A DNA stretch of 64,000 nucleotides, taken from the NCBI GenBank assembly GCA_016195565.1, contig JACPZK010000010.1, forward strand, positions 1 through 64,000, given 5' to 3'. Below the pieces are notes generated by a model, which was given only the letters and a program-made list of their open reading frames with translations, ran no database searches and had not been told where the DNA came from. This stretch comes from Nitrospirota bacterium (GTDB lineage Bacteria > Nitrospirota > Thermodesulfovibrionia > Thermodesulfovibrionales > UBA1546). Below, one piece after another: positions 35,098 to 43,849 of the stretch; positions within the stretch are counted from its first letter, which is position 1, and each line of letters starts with the position of its first letter. The position numbers were made by a program, and so were the translations under genes.

Positions 35098-36273
35098 ATG
35101 CAGGAAAAGAATTTGTTAAGAAAAATTAATCTTATCATCATCCTTTTGCTCCTTTCAGCAGGCGTATCTTTTGCTGTAAGCGATAAGCCTTTTACTCATC
35201 TTAATCCGGCAGCGCTTATACAGCCGTCAACCGGAGAATTTACTTTTGCTGTATTCGGAGATTTCAGGCCCTCACGCAGGGACAGGCCGTATTCGGAGGC
35301 ATTTTTGAAAATGCTTGATGAGATGAACATGATTTCACCTTCTTTCATTTTAAGCGTCGGAGATGCATATTACGGATACGGAGGGTCTTTTCAGAGATTT
35401 AAAAATGAGATTGATTATTTCCTGAGCAGGATAAAATCACTGGACACCCCGTTCTTTAATGTTATCGGCAACCATGAGGCCGGCGGCGCCCTTGAGAGAG
35501 AAAATTATATAAAAGATCGCTTCAGAAATCTTTACGGCTCTTTTGACTACGGTAATTCTCATTTCATCCTGCTCGATACGGATGAGGCAGGCAGGGAAGG
35601 AACTATACAGGGAGAGCAGTTAAAGTGGCTGGAAAAAGACATTGAGGCAAACAAGAATGCAGAAAATATATTTGTTCTTATGCACAGGCCGCTTTTCTCT
35701 GCGCTTGACGGTGAACTGAATAAGGGTAAGTCTTTCAAGGATAAGTCAAACAGGGATAATCTCCACAGACTTTTCAAAAAATACGGAGTAAGAGCAGTTT
35801 TTGCGGGGCATGAGCATCTATTCAGCGAGACAGTGAAAGACGGGATAAAATACTTCATCACCGGCGGAGGCGGCTCGCCATTGGATCAATCGCCGTCAAA
35901 GGGCGGATTCTTTCATTATTTAATTGTCAAAGTTAAGGATAGAGATATGGTTATTGATGTGATAGCGCCTTATAATCTGCATGTACGGAATATCTCAGGC
36001 AATGACGGTTTTGAGCAGAAAGCTGAGATAGAGGTTTCAAATACATCACATACAGACATTTATATAAGAAATCTTGCTTTAAAGATGCCGCGCGCAGATG
36101 CGGATAAATATAAGGCCAAGGCATTCAGCATATCAAGCAGAGGGCAAACGAAAGAGCATCAGGCAAAAATCAGCGGGCTTAAGGATAACGGAGACGGGAC
36201 CGTGACAGTGAACATTGAAACTCATCTGCAAAAAAATGAGCTTGTCAGGATTGTTCTTGAGACAGATATATAA
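35098..36273 (+). CDS. Exported calcineurin-like metallophosphoesterase
   Basis: An N-terminal signal segment (about residues 10-26) is followed by the phosphoesterase metal motifs: VFGDFRPS, SVGDAYYG, VIGNHEAGG, LMHRPLF and FAGHEHLF. The C-terminal third is a separate beta-rich domain. Such proteins act outside the cytoplasm on phosphate esters; the substrate is not predictable. The next gene, DUF4337, follows by 25 bases with its own ribosome site (AGGAGAAAC). Confidence 0.85.
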   Translation: MQEKNLLRKINLIIILLLLSAGVSFAVSDKPFTHLNPAALIQPSTGEFTFAVFGDFRPSRRDRPYSEAFLKMLDEMNMISPSFILSVGDAYYGYGGSFQRFKNEIDYFLSRIKSLDTPFFNVIGNHEAGGALERENYIKDRFRNLYGSFDYGNSHFILLDTDEAGREGTIQGEQLKWLEKDIEANKNAENIFVLMHRPLFSALDGELNKGKSFKDKSNRDNLHRLFKKYGVRAVFAGHEHLFSETVKDGIKYFITGGGGSPLDQSPSKGGFFHYLIVKVKDRDMVIDVIAPYNLHVRNISGNDGFEQKAEIEVSNTSHTDIYIRNLALKMPRADADKYKAKAFSISSRGQTKEHQAKISGLKDNGDGTVTVNIETHLQKNELVRIVLETDI

Positions 36274-36298
36274 ATTTTAAATCATTCAGGAGAAACAT

Positions 36299-36838
36299 AT
36301 GGCAGAAGAGAAAAAAGAAAAATGGCTGAATTATCTTGCGCTCACGACTGTAATATTTGCGGTATGCGCGACTCTCTCAACTTTCAGGGGCGGCGGATTT
36401 TCAACCAAATCGGTTCTTGCGCAATCTCAGGCATCAGACCAATGGGCTTATTATCAGGCAAAAAGCATTAAGGGCTATCTCTATGAATTGCAGAAAGAAA
36501 GATTCGAGCTTGAGCTTAAATCATCGGGCGCAAGGATTCCGAAAGCGGTTGCGAGTGATTACGAAAAGAGGATAGAGGCTTATTCCAAGAAGATAAAAAA
36601 ATATGATGAGGAAAAGACAAAGATAGAAAAAGACGCGAGAGACCTTGAAACAGTAAGAGACGAAACACAGAAACACTCCAAGGCATTCGGCGTTGCAGTG
36701 ATATTCCTTCAGATAGCAATACTTCTGTCATCAATTGCAGCATTGATGAAGAAGAAGGTTCTCTGGATTTTGGGCATGATTGTAGGGAGCCTCGGGCTTG
36801 TTTATTTTGTTAACGGCTTCTTCCTGTTTATAAAATAA
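36299..36838 (+). CDS. DUF4337-type membrane protein
   Basis: The 179-residue protein has membrane helices at both ends (about residues 12-28 and two near 125-178) and a charged coiled coil between them. The signature is QSQASDQWAYYQAKSIKGYLYELQKE. The function of this family is unknown. Confidence 0.82.
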   Translation: MAEEKKEKWLNYLALTTVIFAVCATLSTFRGGGFSTKSVLAQSQASDQWAYYQAKSIKGYLYELQKERFELELKSSGARIPKAVASDYEKRIEAYSKKIKKYDEEKTKIEKDARDLETVRDETQKHSKAFGVAVIFLQIAILLSSIAALMKKKVLWILGMIVGSLGLVYFVNGFFLFIK

Positions 36839-36958
36839 AAAAAACTAAAATTGATTTCTTCTCTCCTCAACTGCTTCTTTTGCGATGAGCCTTACCTCTT
36901 CGTTTGTATCATTGTCTGCTGTTTGTTCAAACATACAGTATTTTTTGTAAAATAAGGT

Positions 36959-37336
36959 ATGGCTTTCAGGGTGAGCAGGGAGCGATTCAGAGAGCTTGCA
37001 GAAAAGGCTCTTGAAAGATTGCCTGAAGATTACAGAAAATATTTCATGAATATCACGATCGCCGTAGAGGATTATCCATGCAGGGAAGATGCAGAAAGAT
37101 TAAACTTAAAGAGAAATCGCCTGCTCGGGCTCTACAGCGGAGTTCCCCATGCGGATAAGGAAGGGTTTTTTACCATTCCTTATCCCCTGCCTGACAGGAT
37201 AATCCTTTATCAGAGGAATATCGAAGACATATGCTCAACGGAAGAGGAGCTTGTTGAACAGATTTGGAAGACACTCATCCACGAAGTCGGCCACTACTTC
37301 GGACTTTCAGAGAAGGATATGAGAAAATACGAATGA
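36959..37336 (+). CDS. Minimal zincin metallopeptidase
   Basis: The 125-residue protein belongs to the small zincin family with the motif HEVGHYFGLSEKDM, in which two His and a later acidic residue hold zinc and Glu is the catalytic base. The IIVDY-type strand is represented by ITIAVEDYP. Substrates are unknown. A short AAGG lies before the ATG. Confidence 0.85.
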   Translation: MAFRVSRERFRELAEKALERLPEDYRKYFMNITIAVEDYPCREDAERLNLKRNRLLGLYSGVPHADKEGFFTIPYPLPDRIILYQRNIEDICSTEEELVEQIWKTLIHEVGHYFGLSEKDMRKYE

Positions 37337-37404
37337 AGACTATTTTTGTTTTATTGCAGATTGATTTCTATGAATCATCTTTAAAGCAAATAATGTTTTT
37401 ATTG

Positions 37405-37410
37405 TATAAT
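37405..37410 (+). promoter_or_regulatory. -10 element (TATAAT) eight bases before the cysE-cysS start
   Basis: A perfect TATAAT is followed by eight bases and then ATG 37419. There is no ribosome site for the first start codon, which contrasts with the strong internal one at 38098. Confidence 0.55.
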
Positions 37411-37418
37411 ACATATCC

Positions 37419-39563
37419 ATGGGCTTATGGGGAGATATAAGGCAAGATTTTAAGGCTGTTTTCGAGAAAGACCCCGCTGCAAAAAACAGCCTTGAGGTGA
37501 TGTTCGCCTATCCGGGTTTCCACGCAATACTCCTTCACAGGATAAACCATATCCTCTGGAACCTCAGCATCCCTGTAATCCCGCGATTTCTCTCACACAT
37601 AGTAAGACTTTTCACGGGCATTGAGATACATCCTGCGGCAAAGATAGGCCCCGGACTTTTCATTGACCACGGCATGGGTGTTGTGATAGGAGAGACAACA
37701 GAAATCGGGGAAAACGTTCTGCTGTATCAGGGTGTGACATTAGGCGGCACAGGAAAAGAAAAAGGCAAAAGGCATCCGACTCTCGGCAATAATGTCACGG
37801 TCGGAGCTGGCGCAAAGATACTCGGCGCGATAGAGATAGGAAACAATGTTGTTATAGGAGCAAATTCAGTGATACTAAAATCCATCCCTGACAATTCAAT
37901 CTGTGTTGGAGTGCCGGGCAGGATAACAAAGAAAAAGGTTGTGAGGATGACCACGGAAGAAGGCCTTGTGGAATTCTATGATTATTTCCCTGACCCTGTC
38001 TCTGAAAAATTAAAAGAACTGGAATCCCATGTGGAAGGGCTTTCTCATAGAATAGTGTCTCTGGAGAAAGAAGAAAGAGTTGCCGCTGAACCAAAACAAG
38101 GAGGAAGGATGCGGATTTATAACACGCTGACTGCTGAAAAAGAGGACTTTGTTCCTTTAACTGAAGGCAGTGTGGATATGTATGTATGCGGCGTCACTGT
38201 GTATGACAACTGCCATATAGGACATGCGAGAAGCGCCATAGTCTTTGACGTTATCCAGAGATACCTGAGATACAAAGGCTTTAACGTCAGGTTCATCAGG
38301 AACTTCACGGACATTGACGACAAGATAATCAACAGGGCAAAGAAAGAGGGAATTCCGTGGAATGAGGTTGCAAGGAAATATACGGAAGAATTTTACAGCG
38401 ACATGGACAGCCTCGGAGTCGCGCGCGCTGACATAGAGCCCAAGGCTACAGAGCATATAAAAGAGATGATAGAGATTGTAAAGGGGCTTATAGATAAAGG
38501 ATATGCCTACGAGAGGGACGGAAGCGTTTATTTTGAGGTGAATAAATTTACTGAATACGGAAAGCTCTCAAAGAGAGACAAGGAAGATATGATGGCTGGC
38601 GCAAGGGTTGAGGTGGATGAAAGAAAAAAAGACCCGATGGACTTTGCGCTCTGGAAGGCGTCAAAGGAAGGCGAGCCTTTCTGGGAAAGCCCGTGGGGAA
38701 AGGGAAGGCCCGGATGGCACATAGAGTGCACTGCAATGTCAATGAAGCATCTTGCTGAGAGCTTTGACATTCACGGCGGAGGCGCGGACTTGATATTCCC
38801 GCATCATGAAAACGAGATTGCCCAGTCAGAGGCATTTACAGGCAAGCCATTTGTCAGATACTGGATGCACAACGGCTTTATCACAATTGACAAGGAGAAG
38901 ATGTCAAAGTCCATCGGGAACTTCTTTACGATAAAAGAAGTCCTTGATAAATATGATGCCGAGGCGATAAGGTTCTTCCTGCTCTCAACTCATTACAGAA
39001 GCCCGATAGAATTCTCTGACGAACTGCTTAAAGAGGCAGAGGTTTCAATTGACAGGTATTATACGACACTGACAAGGATTGCTGATTTTATCTCAAGAGA
39101 AGACTCAGGAGGCAAGACTTCTCCTCCGGAAAAAACATTTGAAGATGTAGTCAATTCATTCAAGGGAAAATTCCTGACTGCGATGGATGACGATTTCAAT
39201 ACCGCCCTTGCAGTTGGCAATATCTTTGAACTCATAAGAGAGGCAAACAGATTCCTTGACACCAAGCCGTCGGGTCAAAAGGCGAAAGAGCTTGTTACGA
39301 GGGCAATGGGGCTTCTAAAAGAGGCAGGCAGTGTTCTGAACATCTTCAGAAAGACCCCTGATGAATGGCAAGCTGCATTGATAAGGACAAAGAAGATCCC
39401 TCTGGCAGAAAAAGATATTCTGAACAGGATAACATCAAGGGAAGAGGCGAGACAGAAAAAGGACTGGGCAGCGGCAGACGCAATAAGAAAGGAACTTGAT
39501 GAGAAGGGAATAATACTTGAGGACAAGAAAGACGGGACAGCTTGGAAGATTAAGGTTGGGTAA
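37419..39563 (+). CDS. Serine acetyltransferase fused to cysteinyl-tRNA synthetase
   Basis: This is one open frame of 714 codons. Residues 1 to about 200 are a serine O-acetyltransferase (CysE): the N-terminal helical part, then left-handed hexapeptide repeats with the catalytic GPGLFIDHGMGVVIGE and GGTGKEKGKRHPTLG. A short coiled linker (about 200-230) leads to a full cysteinyl-tRNA synthetase from Met231: CGVTVYDNCHIGHARS (HIGH motif, zinc Cys), ECTAMSMKHL, HHENEIAQSEA and KMSKSIGNF. The linker has no stop. The cysE half makes O-acetylserine for cysteine and the other half charges tRNA-Cys. The two genes are neighbours in many bacteria, but a single frame is uncommon. An AAGGAGGAAGG and ATG at the joint could also yield free CysRS. 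Confidence 0.9.
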   Translation: MGLWGDIRQDFKAVFEKDPAAKNSLEVMFAYPGFHAILLHRINHILWNLSIPVIPRFLSHIVRLFTGIEIHPAAKIGPGLFIDHGMGVVIGETTEIGENVLLYQGVTLGGTGKEKGKRHPTLGNNVTVGAGAKILGAIEIGNNVVIGANSVILKSIPDNSICVGVPGRITKKKVVRMTTEEGLVEFYDYFPDPVSEKLKELESHVEGLSHRIVSLEKEERVAAEPKQGGRMRIYNTLTAEKEDFVPLTEGSVDMYVCGVTVYDNCHIGHARSAIVFDVIQRYLRYKGFNVRFIRNFTDIDDKIINRAKKEGIPWNEVARKYTEEFYSDMDSLGVARADIEPKATEHIKEMIEIVKGLIDKGYAYERDGSVYFEVNKFTEYGKLSKRDKEDMMAGARVEVDERKKDPMDFALWKASKEGEPFWESPWGKGRPGWHIECTAMSMKHLAESFDIHGGGADLIFPHHENEIAQSEAFTGKPFVRYWMHNGFITIDKEKMSKSIGNFFTIKEVLDKYDAEAIRFFLLSTHYRSPIEFSDELLKEAEVSIDRYYTTLTRIADFISREDSGGKTSPPEKTFEDVVNSFKGKFLTAMDDDFNTALAVGNIFELIREANRFLDTKPSGQKAKELVTRAMGLLKEAGSVLNIFRKTPDEWQAALIRTKKIPLAEKDILNRITSREEARQKKDWAAADAIRKELDEKGIILEDKKDGTAWKIKVG
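38098..38111 (+). promoter_or_regulatory. Internal ribosome-binding site and start codon for cysS
   Basis: AAGGAGGAAGG directly precedes ATG 38109, which starts MRIYNTLT, the normal N-terminus of CysRS. The product from here would be 484 residues (38109-39563). The site is the strongest Shine-Dalgarno in the fusion, so both a fusion and a separate CysRS may be made. Confidence 0.7.
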
Positions 39564-39594
39564 ATCAAAAATAACGCATTAAATATCGTTGCAT

Positions 39595-39669
39595 TGTCAT
39601 TGCGAGCCCGAAGGGCGTGGCAATCTTATTCTCGGGGATTGCTTCGTCACTCCGTTCCTCGCAATGACA
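39595..39669. repeat. TGTCATTGCGAG...CGCAATGACA repeat
   Basis: The outer arms TGTCATTGCGAG and CTCGCAATGACA are perfectly inverted. The inside contains GGCAATC/GATTGC arms. This is the palindrome also found inside both MITE-like copies, here without their 19-bp ends. It lies between cysS and the M28 peptidase. Confidence 0.8.
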
Positions 39670-39697
39670 CTTCATTTTTTATATTAAATCTATTAGA

Positions 39698-40633
39698 ATG
39701 TGTCTTTTAAGAACGCTGTTTTTAATCGTTTGTGTTGCAATTAGTGCAAATGCGTCAGCTATGGATATTTTAGAGACAAATCTTAAATCCCACGTAAAAC
39801 ACCTCTCAGAGGATATAGGCACAAGAACTTATCAGGAGACAGAAAAACTCAACAAGGCCGCTGATTTTATAGAAGAGAAATTCCGCTCTTACAAGTGCAA
39901 TGTAGAGAGGCAGTCATTCAAGGCTGAAGACAAGACCTACTACAACATAGAGGCAGAGATCAAAGGCACGTCCGATAAAGATAAAATCATTGTCATAGGA
40001 GCGCATTACGATACCATAATCGGCACTCCGGGCGCTGATGACAATGCAAGCGGAGTTGCAGGGATTCTTGAGCTTGCGCGTCTTGCTTCTGAAAAGCCAC
40101 TGCCCTACACAATCCGCCTTGTTGCTTTCGCGTTGGAAGAGCCTCCGTTTTTCAGGACAAAGAATATGGGAAGTTATGTTTACGCAGAAAGCCTTAAGAA
40201 AGAGGGGTTAAAGATTGAGGGGATGGTATCTCTTGAGATGATAGGGTATTTCTGCGATAAAGACGGATGCCAGTATTATCCACTTCCATTTTTTAGATGG
40301 TTTTACCCTAAGAAGGGAAACTTTCTTTCATTTGTCGGGGACATCGGCTCAAGGAAGTTCACACAGAAAATAAAAAAGGCATTCCAAAAATCATCGTCTT
40401 TTCCCGTGCAATCCATCAACACCATATCTCTTGTCCCGGGAATTGATTTCTCAGACCATATGTCATTCTGGAAATTCGGCTATGATGCGTTCATGATTAC
40501 AGACACGGCATTCTACAGAAATCCTCATTACCACGCCCACAGCGACACGGCAGAAAAACTTGACTATAAAAAGATGGCGGAATTTATAGAGGGGCTTTAT
40601 AAGGCGCTTGGGAGCTTCATGACGGATAAATAA
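39698..40633 (+). CDS. Exported M28-family aminopeptidase
   Basis: The 311-residue protein has a signal peptide (LLRTLFLIVCVAISANASA). The co-catalytic zinc site is visible: GAHYDTI, GADDNASGVAG, ALEEPPF and SDHMSFW, with DTAFYRNPHYHAHSDTAEK last. It likely removes N-terminal residues in the periplasm. The start at 39698 lacks a good ribosome site; -10-like TATTAG lies close before it. It is followed by mnmA after 3 bases. Confidence 0.87.
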   Translation: MCLLRTLFLIVCVAISANASAMDILETNLKSHVKHLSEDIGTRTYQETEKLNKAADFIEEKFRSYKCNVERQSFKAEDKTYYNIEAEIKGTSDKDKIIVIGAHYDTIIGTPGADDNASGVAGILELARLASEKPLPYTIRLVAFALEEPPFFRTKNMGSYVYAESLKKEGLKIEGMVSLEMIGYFCDKDGCQYYPLPFFRWFYPKKGNFLSFVGDIGSRKFTQKIKKAFQKSSSFPVQSINTISLVPGIDFSDHMSFWKFGYDAFMITDTAFYRNPHYHAHSDTAEKLDYKKMAEFIEGLYKALGSFMTDK

Positions 40634-40636
40634 ACC

Positions 40637-41821
40637 ATGCCAAAGGTAATTGTCGGGATGAGCGGAGGGGTTGATTCTTCTGTAACCGCATATCTCCTCA
40701 AAGAGAAGGGATACGAGGTTGAAGGACTGAGTTTTATACTCTTTGAGGCGAGGGGGAGGACAGATGCTACAACCTGCTGCTCTTTGCAGGCGATAGAAGA
40801 CGCTTCAAAAACAGCATCTGCCATTGGAATCCCTCACAGTTCAGTTGATGTCAGGAATGATTTTATAGAGAAAGTCATTGAACCGTTTGTCGATTCATAT
40901 ACAAAAGGGTTAACTCCTAATCCGTGCATATTATGCAACAGGCACATAAAATTCTCCTATCTTCTGAAAGAGGCGGATAAGAGAGGCGCTGAATTCATCG
41001 CAACAGGACATTATGCGAGAGTAGTGCAAAATTCAGCCACCTCAGGCGGCTCGCCGAGGCGAGAGTTAAGAGTTCAGAGTTCGGAGTTACTTGACTCGTC
41101 ACTCGTCATTTGTCAGTCGTCACTGTTAAAAGGCATTGACCCAAAGAAAGACCAGTCGTATTTCCTCTATGTCTTAAGGCAGGAAGAGCTTAAGAGAATT
41201 CTATTCCCTCTTGGAGATTATAAAAAAGAAGACGTAAGAAAACTTGCAAACAATCTCGGTCTTCCTTCTGCCCGGAGGCCTGAAAGTCAGGAAATATGTT
41301 TTATAGGAGATAGGAATTATTTTAAGTTTATTGACAATATCTCTCAGTTCACATGCGGTCCTGGGCCTGTTATGAACATGAACGGAAAAATACTTGGAGA
41401 GCATAAAGGGATATATCATTACACAATCGGCCAGAGGAAGGGGCTCGGCATTTCTTCCCCCCATCCTTTATATGTCGTGAAGATCGATGCTGTTAAAAAT
41501 ATAGTCTATGTCGGCTCTCAGGAACATGCAAAGATAAAGGAGTTTGGAGTCAGCGAATTAAACTGGCTCACCCCCCCAAATCCCCCCCTTAGTAAGGGGG
41601 GGCAAGGGGGGGTGTTCTGTGCCACCGTAAAAATCCGCTCTATGATGAAGCCTGAGCCCGCGGCAATACATCTAAGCGAAAATGCGGATACAGTTAAGGT
41701 TATCTTTGATAAACCTCAGTGGGCTCCTGCACCGGGGCAGAGCGCAGTCTTTTATGACGGAGACATTGTCATCGGAGGAGGAGTAATTACAAAAGTTGAA
41801 CTGAACAGATCGCTCAGTTGA
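40637..41821 (+). CDS. mnmA: tRNA 2-thiouridylase MnmA with two repeat insertions
   Basis: The 394-residue protein is about 35-45 residues longer than usual. Family motifs are GMSGGVDSSV (ATP loop), NPCILCN (catalytic Cys), GHYAR, and the later RRPESQEICFI with the second catalytic Cys. It thiolates U34 of tRNA Lys, Glu and Gln. Two stretches do not belong to the family. Residues about 131-167 (ATSGGSPRRELRVQSSELLD then SSLVICQSSLLK) and about 311-327 (TPPNPPLSKGGQGG) match repeat DNA. Both stay in frame and fall in loops, so the enzyme is probably active. Confidence 0.9.
   Translation: MPKVIVGMSGGVDSSVTAYLLKEKGYEVEGLSFILFEARGRTDATTCCSLQAIEDASKTASAIGIPHSSVDVRNDFIEKVIEPFVDSYTKGLTPNPCILCNRHIKFSYLLKEADKRGAEFIATGHYARVVQNSATSGGSPRRELRVQSSELLDSSLVICQSSLLKGIDPKKDQSYFLYVLRQEELKRILFPLGDYKKEDVRKLANNLGLPSARRPESQEICFIGDRNYFKFIDNISQFTCGPGPVMNMNGKILGEHKGIYHYTIGQRKGLGISSPHPLYVVKIDAVKNIVYVGSQEHAKIKEFGVSELNWLTPPNPPLSKGGQGGVFCATVKIRSMMKPEPAAIHLSENADTVKVIFDKPQWAPAPGQSAVFYDGDIVIGGGVITKVELNRSLS
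41063..41128. repeat. GAGTTAAGAGTTC-type repeat inside mnmA
   Basis: GAGTTAAGAGTTCAGAGTTC is followed by CTCGTCACTCGTCATTTGTC, the same words as in tgt (48260-48330) and in the atpF N-terminus. A GC-rich hairpin (CTCAGGCGG...CCGAGG) adjoins on the left. Confidence 0.65.
41568..41616. repeat. C/G-rich palindromic repeat inside mnmA
   Basis: CACCCCCCCAAATCCCCCCC, then TTAGTAA, then GGGGGGGCAAGGGGGGGTG. The arms are complementary and the loop is AT-rich. It is related in style to the repeat in hemW. It adds about 16 residues with no frameshift. Confidence 0.75.
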
Positions 41822-41888
41822 TAGTTTGGTGATATAATTAATGTAAAGATATAGAGATAGTCTGTTTTATGAGCAAGGAGGCATTGTC

Positions 41889-42632
41889 ATGAAAAAGAAA
41901 AAAAGAATGCTGATGAAAATTTTTTGTGTGATTCTCTCTTCTGTTTTTTTGATTTCCTGCGCCACAAGCTATCAGGCTCAGCCGCTGCCGTTCAAGGCGC
42001 CCGGCAGCTATCCGAATGCCCAGAATATCTCAGGCGCTACGGTTGGGGCAAAGGCTTATACGGATGCTGATGAGGCTCAGGAAGCATTTGGTTTTGATAT
42101 CCGCGGCGCCGGCATGCTGCCTGTTCAGGTTGTGTTTGACAATCAGGGGAAACACTCGCTTGAGATAAATTCATCGCAGACATTTCTTGAGGACAATGAA
42201 GGCAACCTCTGGCCCATTCTTGCCGGCAATATCGCATACGAGCGTGCAACGAAATATGTCCAGACCAAAGAGGTCTTTAAGGAAGGAGCTTACCATGGTT
42301 TCCTTGGCGCTATTGCAGGAGCAGCAATCGGCGCAGCAATAGGCATTGTGACAGGACAGGATGTGGCTAAGATGACAGGCAGAGGCGCAGCTTTAGGCAC
42401 AGCAGGCGGAGTTGTTGTTGGCGGAGCAAAAGGATATGATGCAAAAGAGGCGCGTCAGAGTATTATTAGTGATTTAAAGCAGAAGTCGCTTCAATCTAAG
42501 CCGATAGAACCAAGCACCATGGCATACGGCATTATCTTCTTTCCGGGTGAGGCAAAGTCTGTAAAGCAGGTCAGGATGCAGATAGTTGAAAAAGATACAG
42601 GGGCTGCGCATGTTTTGATAATGAAATTTTAG
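41889..42632 (+). CDS. Exported lipoprotein with glycine-zipper segment
   Basis: The 247-residue protein has a lipoprotein signal with lipobox LISC (Cys24). Residues about 136-175 (GFLGAIAGAAIGAAIGIVTG, then GAALGTAGGVVVGGAKG) form a glycine zipper, common in outer-membrane-associated proteins. The ribosome site AAGGAGG is strong. Function unknown. Confidence 0.72.
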   Translation: MKKKKRMLMKIFCVILSSVFLISCATSYQAQPLPFKAPGSYPNAQNISGATVGAKAYTDADEAQEAFGFDIRGAGMLPVQVVFDNQGKHSLEINSSQTFLEDNEGNLWPILAGNIAYERATKYVQTKEVFKEGAYHGFLGAIAGAAIGAAIGIVTGQDVAKMTGRGAALGTAGGVVVGGAKGYDAKEARQSIISDLKQKSLQSKPIEPSTMAYGIIFFPGEAKSVKQVRMQIVEKDTGAAHVLIMKF

Positions 42633-42666
42633 ATCCATAGCATTTTTTAGCTGGAAATATTTTTTA

Positions 42667-43134
42667 TCAAAATCTTCCCCCGTGCCCTGCCCATACGCCC
42701 ACGCCTACTGCAAGAAGGCTCAATCCGAGGATTACCCAGTGAAAAACCGAAAGCCTGTAAAAGACCTTTGCGGCATCCTGCTGTGCCTCGCTGCTGAATA
42801 TCGCTTTGAATAATCTGCCCTCAAACATCAATACAAGGACATAGAATAACCAGACAACAGCCATCAGCGTAGGCCCAACGCCTGAGGCTTTAAACATAAT
42901 ATTCCATTTGCCTGTAATCTGCAAAAGTAAAACACCTGTCACACCAACAACAACCACCGAGGTTTTTGCTATCTTTGCAAACCTGTGTTCAATTCCCTGA
43001 AAGAAAAGCACTTTCTCAAGAGAGTTCTCCAGCCTCATTATCATAGGGAATACCACCATTGTCACAAAGGCAACGCCGCCTATCCATAGGATTACTCCGA
43101 TGACGTGAATTGCAATTAATAATGGCAGAAACAT
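42667..43134 (-). CDS. Four-helix membrane protein, CopD/DUF-type
   Basis: The 155-residue protein has four membrane helices with His residues early (FLPLLIAIHVIGVILWIGG) and late (RLSVFHWVILG), a pattern of CopD-like and related heme- or copper-linked proteins. I cannot assign a precise family. It is divergent from nfuA across 150 bases that look like a regulatory region with AT-rich -10-like sequences. Confidence 0.65.
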   Translation of the reverse strand: MFLPLLIAIHVIGVILWIGGVAFVTMVVFPMIMRLENSLEKVLFFQGIEHRFAKIAKTSVVVVGVTGVLLLQITGKWNIMFKASGVGPTLMAVVWLFYVLVLMFEGRLFKAIFSSEAQQDAAKVFYRLSVFHWVILGLSLLAVGVGVWAGHGGRF

Positions 43135-43284
43135 GACGCCTCCTGTTGCATACTTACTTGAGATTCTTTATATTATATTTGGTTTTGGCATTTCTTACAA
43201 TTATATGATTTATATCATTACTTTTGGATGTGAGAATGATTTACAATTAGACATAAGGCAATAAATATTCAGAGGGGGTTTTAA

Positions 43285-43512
43285 ATGCTTGACAAGACAA
43301 AGATACAGGAAGTGCTTGACAGGGTGAGGCCTTTTCTTCAGCGTGACGGCGGAGATGTGCAGCTTGTGGATGTAACAGAGGACAACACCGTAAAGGTCAA
43401 ACTCACGGGCGCATGCGGCAGCTGCCCTATGTCAACAATGACACTTAAAGGCGGAATCGAAGCGGAACTGAAAAAGAGCATCCCTGAAGTAAAAGCTGTA
43501 GAGGCATTTTAA
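43285..43512 (+). CDS. NifU C-terminal-like Fe-S scaffold/carrier protein
   Basis: The 75-residue Nfu domain has the cluster-binding [16 protein letters not shown] (Cys-X-X-Cys). It binds a labile 4Fe-4S cluster for delivery to apo-enzymes. The short single-domain form is common. Ribosome site GAGGGGG. It stands alone. Confidence 0.92.
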   Translation: MLDKTKIQEVLDRVRPFLQRDGGDVQLVDVTEDNTVKVKLTGACGSCPMSTMTLKGGIEAELKKSIPEVKAVEAF

Positions 43513-43553
43513 TCAAGCTGAGCGCTGTAAGCAGGTTATGTTTCGGAGATGTC

Positions 43554-43742
43554 TTATTTTTTCTCCAGAACTATCCTGTGTTTTAAGAGCGCAATCTCTT
43601 TTATATTTCCTTCAAGCACCTTTTGCTCGCCGAACAGGTTTTTAAGGTATATCTTTCCCTGCGCAGGTTTTATTGTGTCAACATTCTCAAAGTAAAGTTC
43701 TTCCGTGCCGTCTTTCAGTATATATACGTTTACATCACACAT
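43554..43742 (-). CDS. cooT: CooT-like nickel-binding protein
   Basis: The 62-residue protein begins MCDVNVYILKDG. The conserved second-residue Cys is the nickel ligand in CooT. The rest (IKPAQGKIYLKNLFGEQKVLEGNIKEIAL) is the usual small beta fold. CooT is one of the nickel chaperones for CO dehydrogenase, in line with cooC at 9107. It is divergent from glnE across a 388-base gap. Confidence 0.82.
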   Translation of the reverse strand: MCDVNVYILKDGTEELYFENVDTIKPAQGKIYLKNLFGEQKVLEGNIKEIALLKHRIVLEKK

Positions 43743-43849
43743 GGTTTATCTCCATTCTATTAGTGTCTTTTATAAAGTATAAATCAAATCCATGGCATAT
43801 GGCGACAGTTTTCTAAGGCGCGATCTGATATGCCTGATACATAGGATTG

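Noticed and set aside
36849-36938. A 29-codon minus-strand frame between DUF4337 and the zincin gene
   Set aside because: It reads MFEQTADNDTNEEVRLIAKE and could be a HEAT-type remnant, but it is too short to support.
41568-41616. Frameshift or assembly error in mnmA at the C/G-rich run
   Set aside because: The frame is intact on both sides and a similar palindrome sits in frame in hemW, so an inserted repeat is the simpler reading.
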